From assembly GCF_000383955.1 (NCBI RefSeq), contig NZ_KB913013.1:2138277-2202276 (forward strand): a stretch of DNA of 64,000 nucleotides. The letters run 5' to 3'. A program made the translations under genes and the position numbers. This DNA is from Rudanella lutea DSM 19387 (GTDB lineage: Bacteria; Bacteroidota; Bacteroidia; Cytophagales; Spirosomataceae). The notes beneath the pieces are model-generated. The model was not told the DNA's origin, made no database searches, and was given only the letters and a program-made list of their open reading frames with translations. Shown one piece after another: positions 33,590 through 42,353 of this stretch. Positions within the stretch are counted from its first letter, which is position 1. The number at the start of each line of letters is the position of its first letter.

Positions 33590-33668
33590 GGTGGAGAAAG
33601 GAAAAAGGAGAAGGGAAAAGGGGGTAGACAACTACCCTCCCTGTACCATTCTCCCTGTTCCCTGTTCC
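33590..33668. repeat. Purine/pyrimidine word repeat between the two GT-C genes
   Basis: GGAGAAAGGAAAAAGGAGAAGG-type words on the left face CTCCCTGTTCCCTGTTCC words on the right (33651-33668). Complementarity is partial. The right arm encodes the final residues of GT-C copy A (EQGTGRMVQGG). Confidence 0.5.
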
Positions 33669-34915
33669 ACTTTTAGTTTGTTATAACTCAGAACGACGAG
33701 CCAGATGAGCCCGGCCAGCTCGACTACCTGAATACCGTAATCGAGCAAATACACCGGATTACCCAGCATAGCCAGGCTGGTGTACAGCGCATTGTCGGCG
33801 TACACAATCATCAGGATTGGCTGTACCACCAGTAAAAAATTCAGTACGGCAAACCGAAACCAGTGCGTGCGGGTATTGGCCAGCAACACAAATACCAGAG
33901 CCATCTCCTGCGTAAAGAGGTAATAACCCGGGGCGCTGGGCAGCATCACCATAAACAACCCGAACACAAAACAGAATACAAGCGGAAACGCCCGCCGGTA
34001 CCCCAGATGCCGAAACTGCCAGGCTACCCATGAACCGCCACCAATGGTCCCCAGCAAACCCACCCAGTTGAGGCTCGTGAGCGACACCTGCCCAAACAAA
34101 CTTCCCAGAATAGGCCGGAGTACGCTGACCAGGTTCGGGGCCATTGGGTACGACGAGTGCTGAATCGGCATCAGGAAGGCCGTTCCCATGAGAGCATACA
34201 GAATCAGAATGGAAGGAATGCCAATAACGGCCAGACCCAACAGATAGTACAGCCGATCCTTGATCAGAAAAAACAAGGGAATCAGCAGCACAACCAGCAT
34301 GAACTTGATGGTCAGCATGGCTACACCCCAAATCAGGCCCGTCAGGAAAGCAAACCGGCGGTCGCTCAGGCTCGCCGGGAGGGCAAGTGTAAGCAGGCCA
34401 AAGCCCCACATCCAGACATCCTCTTCGCTGCTGAGCACCATGGCCACAAAGGGCAATGGCAACAGGTAGTACAACACGTACCGAAGCAACGCATCGGGCG
34501 TAGTAGGTCGCACATAGCGGTAGGTAGCGTTGGCAATCACGAACTCGATCAAGGCCATCATCAGCACCAGCACCCGGGCATTGTTCCAGATAAACAGGGG
34601 TAAAACGGTGAGGTAGGTGAACAAGGGCGCATGAAACGACAGAAAATCGCGGTACACCAGCTTGCCTTCCATGGCGGGTACGGCGCGCTCGTAGAAGAAT
34701 ATAACATCGGAGCGCGGCTCCTGATCGAGTACCAGATAAACAGCCGCAAACGGAACAAGCCGCAATGCCACAAACGCCAGCCAGCGGGTTGTGCGCTCGT
34801 TTGCGTCTAATACGGGCATAAGGCGTCGTTGCCCGTACCAAACCAGCATAACCACCGCCGAAAGCCCCAGGGCAATGATGGTTTTAACAAGCGAAGTCGT
34901 ATCTAATGAAATCAT
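33632..34915 (-). CDS. Multispanning GT-C-like membrane glycosyltransferase (copy A)
   Basis: The protein has 427 residues with about ten hydrophobic helices and is paralogous to the next gene downstream. Landmarks are LVLDQEPRSDVIFFYERAVP (acidic first loop, about residues 61-79), YRDFLSFHAPLFTYL and a central SSEEDVWMWGFGLL. The paralogue has SGQEDVALWLL at the same place, so the ED pair is conserved between the copies. A role in adding sugars from lipid carriers at the periplasmic face of the inner membrane is inferred. It lies between the upstream GT2 gene and copy B on the same strand. Confidence 0.75.
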   Translation of the reverse strand: MISLDTTSLVKTIIALGLSAVVMLVWYGQRRLMPVLDANERTTRWLAFVALRLVPFAAVYLVLDQEPRSDVIFFYERAVPAMEGKLVYRDFLSFHAPLFTYLTVLPLFIWNNARVLVLMMALIEFVIANATYRYVRPTTPDALLRYVLYYLLPLPFVAMVLSSEEDVWMWGFGLLTLALPASLSDRRFAFLTGLIWGVAMLTIKFMLVVLLIPLFFLIKDRLYYLLGLAVIGIPSILILYALMGTAFLMPIQHSSYPMAPNLVSVLRPILGSLFGQVSLTSLNWVGLLGTIGGGSWVAWQFRHLGYRRAFPLVFCFVFGLFMVMLPSAPGYYLFTQEMALVFVLLANTRTHWFRFAVLNFLLVVQPILMIVYADNALYTSLAMLGNPVYLLDYGIQVVELAGLIWLVVLSYNKLKVEQGTGRMVQGG

Positions 34916-34923
34916 AAGTAGAA

Positions 34924-34996
34924 GACGTTAGATACTGGACGTTAGACAATAGACTTTCGGTTTTAGTCCAGCGTCTAACGGCCAGTATCCAACGTC
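34924..34996. repeat. Word-repeat hairpin upstream of GT-C copy A
   Basis: Bases 34924-34947 (GACGTTAGATACTGGACG...) pair with 34973-34996 over 24 bp with two mismatches, leaving a 25-base loop. The GACGTTAGA word is shared with the perfect hairpin at 17.7 kb. The right arm touches the stop codon of the upstream GT2 gene. Confidence 0.82.
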
Positions 34997-36035
34997 AATA
35001 AATTACCTCCCGCCGTTCTACAAAGCTCTGATACTCAATAGCCGGAATAAACTGCGGTTGGGTACGGTAGGTCAACACAATAAATACCAGAAGCAGCGAA
35101 ATCAGAAACGCCTGCATAATCACCACCAGAAACGAAAACACCAGAAAACTGCCCCAGCTGGGTACGCCCGGCTTGGGACCAAAGTCGGTAAAGAACCGCA
35201 CAATCACGACCAGCCCGATGCCCACCACCGAAGCTGCTGCGGCCATCACACAAAACAAGGCAATACGTACGGCCGTAGTGTCCATCAGGACCGACACCGT
35301 ACTCAGCCCGTGCAGAATGAGCGATACAAAATTCATTTTCGACTCGCCCGCCAGCCGCTTACCGCGTTCGAGCGGAATGGCCGTGTAGGGTAGTCGTGAC
35401 CGGATCACCCCGCCGGGATAGTTGTTCCATATCTCCGACACGTGCGCCAGTTTACGCAATAACGGAGCCGGTACCAGACTGAAATTGCCAAACGTAATTA
35501 CCTTGCCCGTCAGCAACCGAAACATGCTTTTGTACAGGGAATAAAACACCCGAAACAGGAGCCGTTCCCGGCGTTTGGCGCGGTGCGCAAACACCACATG
35601 GCCGGGTTGCTGCTCCGAGGCTGCTACCAGCCGGGCAATGTCTTCGGGTTGGTCTTCGCCGTCGGAGTCCATCACAATTACCGGGCAGGCCACTTTCTCG
35701 TCGGCCAGATACGACAACCCCAGGGCTATGGCTTTCTGATGGCCCACGTTGCGGTACAAACGCAAAATAGACAACGACCGACCAATACCCGTTGGCAACG
35801 TGCGGTAATCCTGCGCCGAACAGTCATCGACCACCAGAAACGAAAGCCGGCTCAGTAAGGGAGCGGGCACCACCGCGCGCATCCGTTCGAGCAACAGGCT
35901 CAGTGCCTCCCAATCATTGAAAAGAGGAATAACAACGTAAATGGTATCAGAGGGAGTTACCGTCGAACTGTCCAAAGCAGGTGGTGATTGTACGCAACAA
36001 AAATAGGGCTTTATCGGAATAGTCCTAAATGACAC
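34995..36035 (-). CDS. GT2 glycosyltransferase with C-terminal membrane helices
   Basis: Glycosyltransferase family 2 protein, 346 residues from the ATG at 36035. A TTG at 35975 is an alternative start, favoured by a -7 promoter motif lying between the two. The GT-A domain shows YVVIPLFNDWEAL, FLVVDDCSAQD and VMDSDGEDQPED, the last being the DXD-like region of polyprenyl-phosphate glycosyltransferases. Two or three hydrophobic helices end the protein (CVMAAAASVVGIGLVVIVRF, FLVVIMQAFLISLLLVFIVL). It heads the minus-strand glycan cluster and probably makes a lipid-linked sugar donor for the GT-C proteins. It is clearly different from the second GT2 of the cluster, which suggests two donor sugars. 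Confidence 0.82.
   Translation of the reverse strand: MSFRTIPIKPYFCCVQSPPALDSSTVTPSDTIYVVIPLFNDWEALSLLLERMRAVVPAPLLSRLSFLVVDDCSAQDYRTLPTGIGRSLSILRLYRNVGHQKAIALGLSYLADEKVACPVIVMDSDGEDQPEDIARLVAASEQQPGHVVFAHRAKRRERLLFRVFYSLYKSMFRLLTGKVITFGNFSLVPAPLLRKLAHVSEIWNNYPGGVIRSRLPYTAIPLERGKRLAGESKMNFVSLILHGLSTVSVLMDTTAVRIALFCVMAAAASVVGIGLVVIVRFFTDFGPKPGVPSWGSFLVFSFLVVIMQAFLISLLLVFIVLTYRTQPQFIPAIEYQSFVERREVIY
35998..36005 (-). promoter_or_regulatory. Candidate -7 promoter element of the glycan cluster
   Basis: On the minus strand TATTTTTG matches TAnnTTTG. It lies downstream of the first ATG of the GT2 frame, so if used it would force the TTG start at 35975. No good -33 element was found at the normal distance. 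Confidence 0.35.
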
Positions 36036-36199
36036 TCAATATGCTTACTCAACGGCGCCCTCTCTAACCTATTTATCAGTCAAAGAAACCACCTATTTAG
36101 CCGGGCAGGCTCACGAAAAATTTAATTCAGATAACGAAATTTTTCAAAACAACGCGCTCGGCCACCTGTTCACCTACTAAACCCATAGACAATAAATAA

Positions 36200-36658
36200 A
36201 TGAACAATCAACCGGAAAAGCAGCCCAATGCAGAACAGGAGACAAGGCCATTTGAGCAGACCAACTCAGTGGTGATTCCGGTTCGGGCGGAAGAACTACG
36301 GGTGGATAGTCAGATTGTCGAAACGGGTCGCCTGCGGGTGAGCAAGTCAGTCGACGAAACGGTACAGTCGATTGAATTACCCGAAATGCACGAAGAAACC
36401 GAGGTGTACCGGGTGGCCGTCAATCAGGTTATCCATACAGCTCCCCCGGTACGGCACGAGGGCGATACACTCATCATCCCGGTACTACGCGAGGAGGTTG
36501 TGGTGCAGAAACGCCTGATACTGGTCGAAGAGGTCCACATCACCCGCAAGCCCGTGCACACCCATCGGCAGGAAACCGTGTCGCTACGGCAGGAGACGGT
36601 GGGCGTCGAACGGGTACCCAGGGCATCACCCCCAACGGACTCATCTGCTGAGTTATAA
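36200..36658 (+). CDS. DUF2382 (YsnF/AvaK-type) stress protein
   Basis: This 152-residue cytoplasmic protein consists almost entirely of one DUF2382 domain. The repeated pattern is SVVIPVRAEELRV, RLRVSKSVDE, VYRVAVNQVI, LIIPVLREEVVVQKRLILVEEV and RQETVSLRQETV. The domain is linked in other bacteria to general stress and DNA-protecting proteins, but its biochemical role is unknown. The gene ends 29 bases before a second DUF2382 gene, so the two are probably an operon. The AT-rich 160-base upstream gap likely holds the promoter. Confidence 0.85.
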   Translation: MNNQPEKQPNAEQETRPFEQTNSVVIPVRAEELRVDSQIVETGRLRVSKSVDETVQSIELPEMHEETEVYRVAVNQVIHTAPPVRHEGDTLIIPVLREEVVVQKRLILVEEVHITRKPVHTHRQETVSLRQETVGVERVPRASPPTDSSAEL

Positions 36659-36687
36659 ATGAAGTATCAACGTTAAAAAACAAAACC

Positions 36688-37743
36688 ATGGCACAGACCG
36701 TGATCGGCGTCTTCGATGATGCCTCAGAAGCCCAACAGGCAATGCAGGAATTGATGGAAGCGGGTTTCTCGCGCAACAACATCGACCTTTCGGCGCAAAC
36801 CAGCTCAGACATGACTGGCAGCAGTTCGTACCAGACCGATAGCGCACACACCCACGAAAACCGCGAAGAAAAAGGCGGTATTAGCGGGTTCTTTGCGTCG
36901 CTCTTCGGTACCGACGATGACGACGATCGGCGGCTCCGCGACAATTACACCACCGTGGGCGACCGGCACTCTATTCTGACCGTTCACGCCATGGATGCGG
37001 ACGAGGCCCAGCGGGCGGCCGACATTATGGACGATGCCGGGGCGATTGATGTTGACGAGCGGGCCGACCAATACCGCAGCAGCACCTATGCCGACAACCG
37101 GGGCTCGTACAATACCGACGAAGGCTATTCGGGCTCAACCCTGGGCACCGGCGTATCAGCCGACCCACTCGCCCCCGCCTACGGTGTCACCTCGGGTATT
37201 ACCACCTCGGGCACGACCAACTATGCCGACACTAACCTGAATGACCGCGACACTATGGACCGGGGCCGGATGGATCGGGACGAGTTCAGAAACACGACAA
37301 ACGACGAGAGCCTTAACATTCCGATTATCGACGAACAGCTCAACGTAGGCAAGCGGACCGTTGAACGCGGGGGTATGCGGCTGCGGAGCCGGATTGTTGA
37401 GCGACCCGTGGAAGAGAGCGTTCGCCTGCGCGAAGAGCGGGTTCGGGTTGATCGTAACCCCGTGAACCGCCCGGCCACCGACGCCGATTTTACGGCTTTC
37501 CGCGAAGGCGACGTCGAAATGGTGGAACATGCTGAGGTACCTGTGGTGGGCAAAGAAGCCCGCGTTGTGGAAGAGGTACGACTGAACAAAGACGTGACTG
37601 AACGCGACGAAACCATCCGCGATACGGTGCGCCATACCGATGTCGACGTGCAAAACCTGTCGGGTACCAACGCCGATATGCACCGCACCGACTCCGACCG
37701 TACCATCGACCCCGAACGTGACGTAACGAATCGGGGGTTGTAA
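36688..37743 (+). CDS. YflT-type general stress domain fused to DUF2382
   Basis: The protein has 351 residues. Residues 1-120 form a ferredoxin-like general stress domain (TVIGVFDDASEAQQAMQEL near the start, SILTVHAMDADEAQRAADIM later), interrupted by an acidic GTDDDDDRR loop. A Ser/Thr/Gly-rich linker (about 130-205) leads to a DUF2382 domain (LNIPIIDEQLNVGKRTVE ... VRLREERVRVDR ... EMVEHAEVPVVGKEARVVEE). The protein is highly charged, acidic and probably cytoplasmic. It is paired with the smaller DUF2382 gene upstream. Stress-related expression is inferred from the family. Confidence 0.85.
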   Translation: MAQTVIGVFDDASEAQQAMQELMEAGFSRNNIDLSAQTSSDMTGSSSYQTDSAHTHENREEKGGISGFFASLFGTDDDDDRRLRDNYTTVGDRHSILTVHAMDADEAQRAADIMDDAGAIDVDERADQYRSSTYADNRGSYNTDEGYSGSTLGTGVSADPLAPAYGVTSGITTSGTTNYADTNLNDRDTMDRGRMDRDEFRNTTNDESLNIPIIDEQLNVGKRTVERGGMRLRSRIVERPVEESVRLREERVRVDRNPVNRPATDADFTAFREGDVEMVEHAEVPVVGKEARVVEEVRLNKDVTERDETIRDTVRHTDVDVQNLSGTNADMHRTDSDRTIDPERDVTNRGL

Positions 37744-37755
37744 AAAAAAGAGAAA

Positions 37756-37844
37756 AGGGAGGAAGGGGAAGAAAGGGAGAAGGGAAAAAGCCAAACGCTT
37801 ACTCCTCCCCTTCTTCCCTTTCCTCCATCTTCCCCTTCCTCCCT
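37756..37844. repeat. Purine-word hairpin between convergent genes
   Basis: Bases 37756-37772 (AGGGAGGAAGGGGAAGA) are exactly complementary to 37828-37844, and the flanking GGGAGAAGGGA / TTCTTCCC words extend the pairing imperfectly. It lies between the DUF2382 fusion gene and the convergent oxidoreductase gene and may act as a terminator for both. Confidence 0.75.
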
Positions 37845-37850
37845 TCTCCC

Positions 37851-39233
37851 CTATTTCACAAACTGATTGGCGTAGTCGAAATTGGTGATGCGCATATTTT
37901 CACCGTCCCAGAGCAGCTTTTTACGACCCGGAAACTGCTTGCCCTCCCGGTACATGAAACTGCGGGTAGCCAGATTGCCCATCAGTACGGTCTCGGTGAG
38001 CGGACCGGCCTCATCGAACGACGACGACGTGTAAGCCCCGTACCCTTGCTTGCAGGCTTTCACCCATTGCTGCTGATGGCCTTCGGTTTTGCCCTCCACC
38101 AATGGTTTTTCGGGTTCAGGTAGCTTCTTGCCGCCAAATTTCTCTTCGGGAAACAGGCGCGGATTATTGCCAAACAGGCCCGCCGTCAGCATGCCTTTGG
38201 AGCCGTAGAAAATCATACCGCCGTCGATGCTGGCAAACATGACCTCGTACGGAATGCCGTCGGGCAGGGCTGGGCGGATACCCCCGTCGTACCACGAAAA
38301 TTTGATCTCTTTCACTTTGGGGTCAGCCGACGGAAACGTGAGGTGAATGGCTGCCGAGGGCGGGCACACATCATCGAAAAAAGCCTCCTGAAAGAAATCG
38401 GCGTACACCGAACCCACGCTGCACTCAACCGAGGTAGGGTATTTGAGCTTCAAGGCGCGGAAAGGCACATCCATAAAATGGCAACCCATATCGCCGAGGG
38501 CGCCAGTCCCGAAATCCCAGTAGCCCCGCCACCGAAACGGCATGTAAGCCTCATGATACTCGCGGAAAGGGGCCGTACCCAGCCACAGTTTCCAGTCAAC
38601 CTCGGGCGGCACGGGCTGACTTTCGCCCCGGTCTTTGGGCGACTTCACGCCCTGCGGCCACACCGGCCGGTTGGTCCAGCACTCCACCTTATGTACCCGG
38701 CCAATGAGACCTTTCTGAATGTACGTCTCGATTTGCCGGGTCGCATCGCCACTACTTCCCTGATTCCCCATTTGGGTCACCACCTTGTATTTACGGGCGG
38801 CTTCGGTAAGCATACGGGCCTCGTGAATGTTGTGCGTAAGGGGCTTTTCCACGTACACGTGCTTACCCAGTTGCATAGCCGCCATGGCGATGGGTGCGTG
38901 CATGTGGTCGGGCGTGCTGATAATGACCGCGTCGAAGGTTTTGCCGGCCCCATCGAACAGGTGCCGGTAATCTTTGAAGTAAGGCGCCTGCGGAAACTTA
39001 GCCCGGTATTTTTTCGACTGCCGGTCGTCGACATCGCAGAGGGCCACTAGGTTGTCGGTGCCGCCGTTGTAAGCCTGCTGAATATTGTAGTCGGCCTTGC
39101 CGCCACAGCCTACAGCGGCAATATTTAGTTTGTCGGAGGGAGCCACGAAGCCCCGCCCCAGCACATGGCGGGGGACAATATAAAAACCAGCGGCCGCCAC
39201 GGCGCTGGTTTTGAGAAAGTTGCGACGAGACAT
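37851..39233 (-). CDS. Tat-exported Gfo/Idh/MocA family oxidoreductase
   Basis: Start taken at 39233 because MSRRNFLKTSAVAAAGF is a textbook Tat signal; upstream in-frame codons belong to a word-repeat hairpin. About 460 residues: NAD(P)-binding Rossmann domain (LNIAAVGCGGKADYN), ISTPDHMHAPIAM, then the family VEKPLTHN motif, and a C-terminal alpha/beta domain with WDFGTGALGDMGCHFMDV. Enzymes of this family oxidise or rearrange sugars. The Tat signal indicates folding with cofactor in the cytoplasm before export. The specific sugar is not readable, and no sugar operon surrounds it. Confidence 0.88.
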   Translation of the reverse strand: MSRRNFLKTSAVAAAGFYIVPRHVLGRGFVAPSDKLNIAAVGCGGKADYNIQQAYNGGTDNLVALCDVDDRQSKKYRAKFPQAPYFKDYRHLFDGAGKTFDAVIISTPDHMHAPIAMAAMQLGKHVYVEKPLTHNIHEARMLTEAARKYKVVTQMGNQGSSGDATRQIETYIQKGLIGRVHKVECWTNRPVWPQGVKSPKDRGESQPVPPEVDWKLWLGTAPFREYHEAYMPFRWRGYWDFGTGALGDMGCHFMDVPFRALKLKYPTSVECSVGSVYADFFQEAFFDDVCPPSAAIHLTFPSADPKVKEIKFSWYDGGIRPALPDGIPYEVMFASIDGGMIFYGSKGMLTAGLFGNNPRLFPEEKFGGKKLPEPEKPLVEGKTEGHQQQWVKACKQGYGAYTSSSFDEAGPLTETVLMGNLATRSFMYREGKQFPGRKKLLWDGENMRITNFDYANQFVK

Positions 39234-39241
39234 AAAGAGAG

Positions 39242-39297
39242 AAAAAGCGAAAGAGTGAAAGAGCGAATATAGCCACTCTTTCACTCTTTCGCTTTTT
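39242..39297. repeat. Perfect 22-bp word-repeat hairpin
   Basis: Bases 39242-39263 (GCGAAAGAGTGAAAGAG words) and 39276-39297 are exact reverse complements with a 12-base loop. The hairpin fills the gap between the SCP2-like gene and the oxidoreductase gene on the minus strand. Confidence 0.9.
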
Positions 39298-39309
39298 AAC
39301 TCATTTACC

Positions 39310-39606
39310 TTATCCCATAATCTGACCCATTTTCATGGCCAGGCCCATATCACCTTTTACTTTGAGCTTGCCGGTCATGAAGGCCATCATGGGGTTCATA
39401 TCGCCGGAGCCCATTTTCACCAGGTCAGACACGCTCACGGAAATGGTCGTATCGGCAGGCTGATCGTCATTGGTCACCACGGCGGGCGACTGACGGGCGT
39501 CGATAAAAATGGGGCCCTGATCGGTATCAATTTTCACGGTCGCATCCAGGCCGTCAGCATGGGCGGCTTTCAGTCGGATCTGCTCAGTAAGTTCCTGTAA
39601 AGTCAT
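39310..39606 (-). CDS. SCP2 sterol-carrier-like domain protein
   Basis: Start set at the ATG at 39606 (MTLQELTEQIRLKAA); the frame is open farther upstream but lacks family resemblance there. This 98-residue single domain has the SCP2 pattern: a first helix, KIDTDQGPIFIDARQ strands, ISVSVSDLVKMGSGDMNPM, then the typical FMTGKLKVKGDMGLAMKMGQIM close. SCP2 domains hold hydrophobic ligands in a tunnel. Stand-alone bacterial forms are common, and their ligands are mostly unknown. It is probably cytoplasmic. The gene is separated from the oxidoreductase by a perfect hairpin and may share a transcript with it. Confidence 0.88.
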   Translation of the reverse strand: MTLQELTEQIRLKAAHADGLDATVKIDTDQGPIFIDARQSPAVVTNDDQPADTTISVSVSDLVKMGSGDMNPMMAFMTGKLKVKGDMGLAMKMGQIMG

Positions 39607-39755
39607 TGGTAATTGGTTTTTCGTTTGTTTTGCTCGTTGAAACGTAACGGCTTTCTGGCCGATGAGCCTGCCTGTTGGCCTACTACGTTTTGTCAAAACT
39701 ATACCGGATTTGTACGAATTCAAAAAACGATGGCTTCATCTGATACAATGGCGAA

Positions 39756-40499
39756 TTAGCCGTTGAGTGGTTTCGTTTTAACGACGCTAAATTGATGAAG
39801 TAGTTCTTTCCGGTTTTTAGGCGAAATCTCGAGGGTATGAACTTTACCCCTCATCCGCACTTTCTCAGCTTCGATACTATCAATCATGTCCAAATTAACA
39901 ATCAACGACCTCGATAATCTGAAAAAATTAGGTGCAGAGAAGTATTGAGCTACATTAGCCAGATGGGTGCTTACCTCGTAATGGACTACTTCGCCGGCCA
40001 AAAAGATGTGGGTATTGGCTCCTGACGCCTTCACATACATTACCTCATTCAGGTCAATTCGCTTGTGCCCTTTATTCTTGATGGGAAAAAACAGGAAACG
40101 CCCCGGATCGGCCTGCCTGTTTTTAAAATAGCCCCAGGCCAGCTCGATTTGAATCAGCAGCTCTTCGGGCCGAAAGGGTTTGAGCAGATAGGCCGTAGGA
40201 TTGGCCTCTTTGGCGCGTTGCACGGTTTTTGGCTCAGAATTAGCCGTCAGAAAAATAACAGGAGTCTGGTGGGTTTGCTGTAGCTCTTTAGCCAGAATGA
40301 TACCATCTGCGGCCGAGCCTCTCAGTTTCACATCCACAATTGCCAAATCGGGTGGGTATTTCCGAATAGCCTGCAGGGCATTTTCATACGTGTCAGCAAT
40401 AGCCAAAACGGTATGGCCAACTTCTTCCAAAGTCTCCTGAATGTCCATTGCCGTAACCGATTCATCTTCAACAATCAGGATGTTCAAGCGTTGTCTCAT
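39756..40499 (-). CDS. LytTR-family response regulator
   Basis: Start at the ATG at 40499 (MRQRLNILIVEDESV); upstream codons in frame overlap the kinase gene and are not needed. It has 247 residues: a receiver domain (acidic pocket EDE at 11-13, phospho-acceptor Asp56 in IVDVKLRG, Lys in LLKPFRPEEL), then a LytTR DNA-binding domain (IKNKGHKRIDLNEVMYVKAS ... FRLSRSLIVNLDMIDSIE). It lies 7 bases downstream of a HisKA_2 sensor kinase gene, so they form a cognate pair. LytTR regulators bind paired direct repeats; the target genes cannot be told from here. Confidence 0.9.
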   Translation of the reverse strand: MRQRLNILIVEDESVTAMDIQETLEEVGHTVLAIADTYENALQAIRKYPPDLAIVDVKLRGSAADGIILAKELQQTHQTPVIFLTANSEPKTVQRAKEANPTAYLLKPFRPEELLIQIELAWGYFKNRQADPGRFLFFPIKNKGHKRIDLNEVMYVKASGANTHIFLAGEVVHYEVSTHLANVAQYFSAPNFFRLSRSLIVNLDMIDSIEAEKVRMRGKVHTLEISPKNRKELLHQFSVVKTKPLNG

Positions 40500-40506
40500 A
40501 GTGTAT

Positions 40507-42273
40507 TCATAGAGTGGTGGTCTGATTGGAGAACCGTAGCCAGAATACGGTTCCCTGGTGCTGTTTAAACCCATATTCAGCCTGAAGTTGCGCGGCCTGT
40601 GCCCGGATAATGCGTATTCCCAGCGATTTTTGGTCGGTGGTACCGTCCCAACCGGGGCCATTATCGGCGACTATAATCTCCAGCATACGTTCGTTCTGCG
40701 TGGCACTGATGCGGAGCACCGACGCGTCGGCGTCTGGAAATGCGTATTTCCACGCATTGGTCAGCAACTCAGTCAAAATTAAACCGACCAATGTAGCTTT
40801 GTCCGCATCCAGAAACATCGGGTCTATGTTTATCCGTTGCTCTGACGGTCTATACCCGAACGACTGACCCACGTTTTCGACCAGTTCGGCGACGAACTCG
40901 GGCAGATAGACCTGCGCCAATTGTTCCTGTTCGTAGAGGCTTCGGTGTAAAATAGCCATCGATTCGATACGCACCTGGCTTTCGCGCATGGTTCGTCGGG
41001 CGGCCTCGTCGGTAAGTCGGCGAGCCTGTAGGTTCAGCAGGCTGGATATAACCTGCAGGTTGTTCTTTACCCGGTGGTTTTGCTCTTTCACCAGCACTTC
41101 GTTCTGGTGGCTGATACGCCTATTTCGGCGATAAAGCCGATAGAAGGCTACACTGGTGGCAATAGCCCCTAACAGTAAGCATAGGCCCACCCCCAACAAC
41201 AGGCGTTGGTTTCGTTCGTTTTCGGCCCGTAGCTGTAATTCTCGTTGCTGGTTTTTGATATGGGCATCTTTTTTCTCCGTTTCATAGGCAATGTTGAGTC
41301 GACTGATGGCCCCCTCGCGGTCGGCAAGGAGTATTTTGCTTTCCAAAGCCCGCAGTTTTTCAGCGTATTCAAACGCTTTGGGAAAGTTGCGAGTGGCTTT
41401 ATGGTAGCGAATGTATGTCTCCAGAAATCTACGGTCTATTGTATTTTCAGCGGCCATCTGCCGATATACCCGTTCGCCCGCCCGCAGAGCTTCGTAGGCG
41501 CGGGCGGGCTCTCCGAGTGCGAGGTGTGCATTCGCCAGAGTAATCCAGGTAGACGATAACTGGTACAGGTACAGCCTGGCCTTTTTTTGAAAATAATCTT
41601 TACCCCGATTCAAATACAACAGTGCTTTACGGTCTTGGGCATGCGCGTACAAACTACCCATACTAATGCTGATTTCGGCGATTGCCAGCGAGTCTTGTAG
41701 TTGATAAGCCAGGCGTTCGCTGGCACGGGTGTACTGCCATAATGTGTCCCAGAGGGGATGCTGGCGATCGCTTTGCTGCTGACTCATCCAGATTTTTACG
41801 TACCCATTGTTGAGTGCCCCGTAGGCAATCATCCGACCCTTATCGGAGCCAATTCGTTCAAAGATGGCCAGGGCTGTGCGGGCATATTCGATGCATTTAA
41901 GACTGTGCTCCTGTTCGGCCTCCAACTCCGACATGCGCAGGTACACCTGCCCCAACTCGTAGGAGTCGGCCCGTCTGGTCAAAATTCCCAATGCCTTCGT
42001 GTAGTACTGCTGGGCCTGTAGGTAGTTTGCCCGAGCATTGAAGACCTTACCGAATTGGTAGTAAGCCTTAGCCAGTTTGGCCGAATCGCGCTGGGTGGTG
42101 GCTTCCCGCTCCAGTTGTTGGGCAGCGGCCATTTTGTCGGCAGCGGGGAGGACGTTCTGCCCCTGGCACATGCCCGAGAAGCCACAGAACAGCCCTATAC
42201 AAATAGTGTATTGAATCTGAAAAACAGCCACTTGTACGCATTTGATGAATACCAAAGCTACGCAAAGACACAT
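40507..42273 (-). CDS. TPR-containing HisKA_2 sensor histidine kinase
   Basis: The protein has up to 588 residues; a GTG at 42231 would give a tidier signal peptide, and a TAGCTTTG promoter-like motif (42253-42260) supports a start below 42250. After the signal comes a periplasmic TPR array (YYQFGKVFNARANYLQAQQYY and following repeats) to about residue 340. One membrane helix follows (LLLGVGLCLLLGAIATSVAF, about 360-380). The HisKA_2 domain has EQNHRVKNNLQVISSLLNLQ (phospho-acceptor His about 400), and a HATPase domain ends the protein (ELLTNAWKYAF, IVADNGPGWDG). It signals to the LytTR regulator encoded immediately downstream. The stimulus is unknown. Confidence 0.88.
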   Translation of the reverse strand: MCLCVALVFIKCVQVAVFQIQYTICIGLFCGFSGMCQGQNVLPAADKMAAAQQLEREATTQRDSAKLAKAYYQFGKVFNARANYLQAQQYYTKALGILTRRADSYELGQVYLRMSELEAEQEHSLKCIEYARTALAIFERIGSDKGRMIAYGALNNGYVKIWMSQQQSDRQHPLWDTLWQYTRASERLAYQLQDSLAIAEISISMGSLYAHAQDRKALLYLNRGKDYFQKKARLYLYQLSSTWITLANAHLALGEPARAYEALRAGERVYRQMAAENTIDRRFLETYIRYHKATRNFPKAFEYAEKLRALESKILLADREGAISRLNIAYETEKKDAHIKNQQRELQLRAENERNQRLLLGVGLCLLLGAIATSVAFYRLYRRNRRISHQNEVLVKEQNHRVKNNLQVISSLLNLQARRLTDEAARRTMRESQVRIESMAILHRSLYEQEQLAQVYLPEFVAELVENVGQSFGYRPSEQRINIDPMFLDADKATLVGLILTELLTNAWKYAFPDADASVLRISATQNERMLEIIVADNGPGWDGTTDQKSLGIRIIRAQAAQLQAEYGFKQHQGTVFWLRFSNQTTTL

Positions 42274-42353
42274 ATAACTTCCCGGAAAATTTCTTCGTCA
42301 GAAATAGCTCCAGTTTCATGAGAAAAATTAGCTCACCCGTAAGATTCGCGTGA

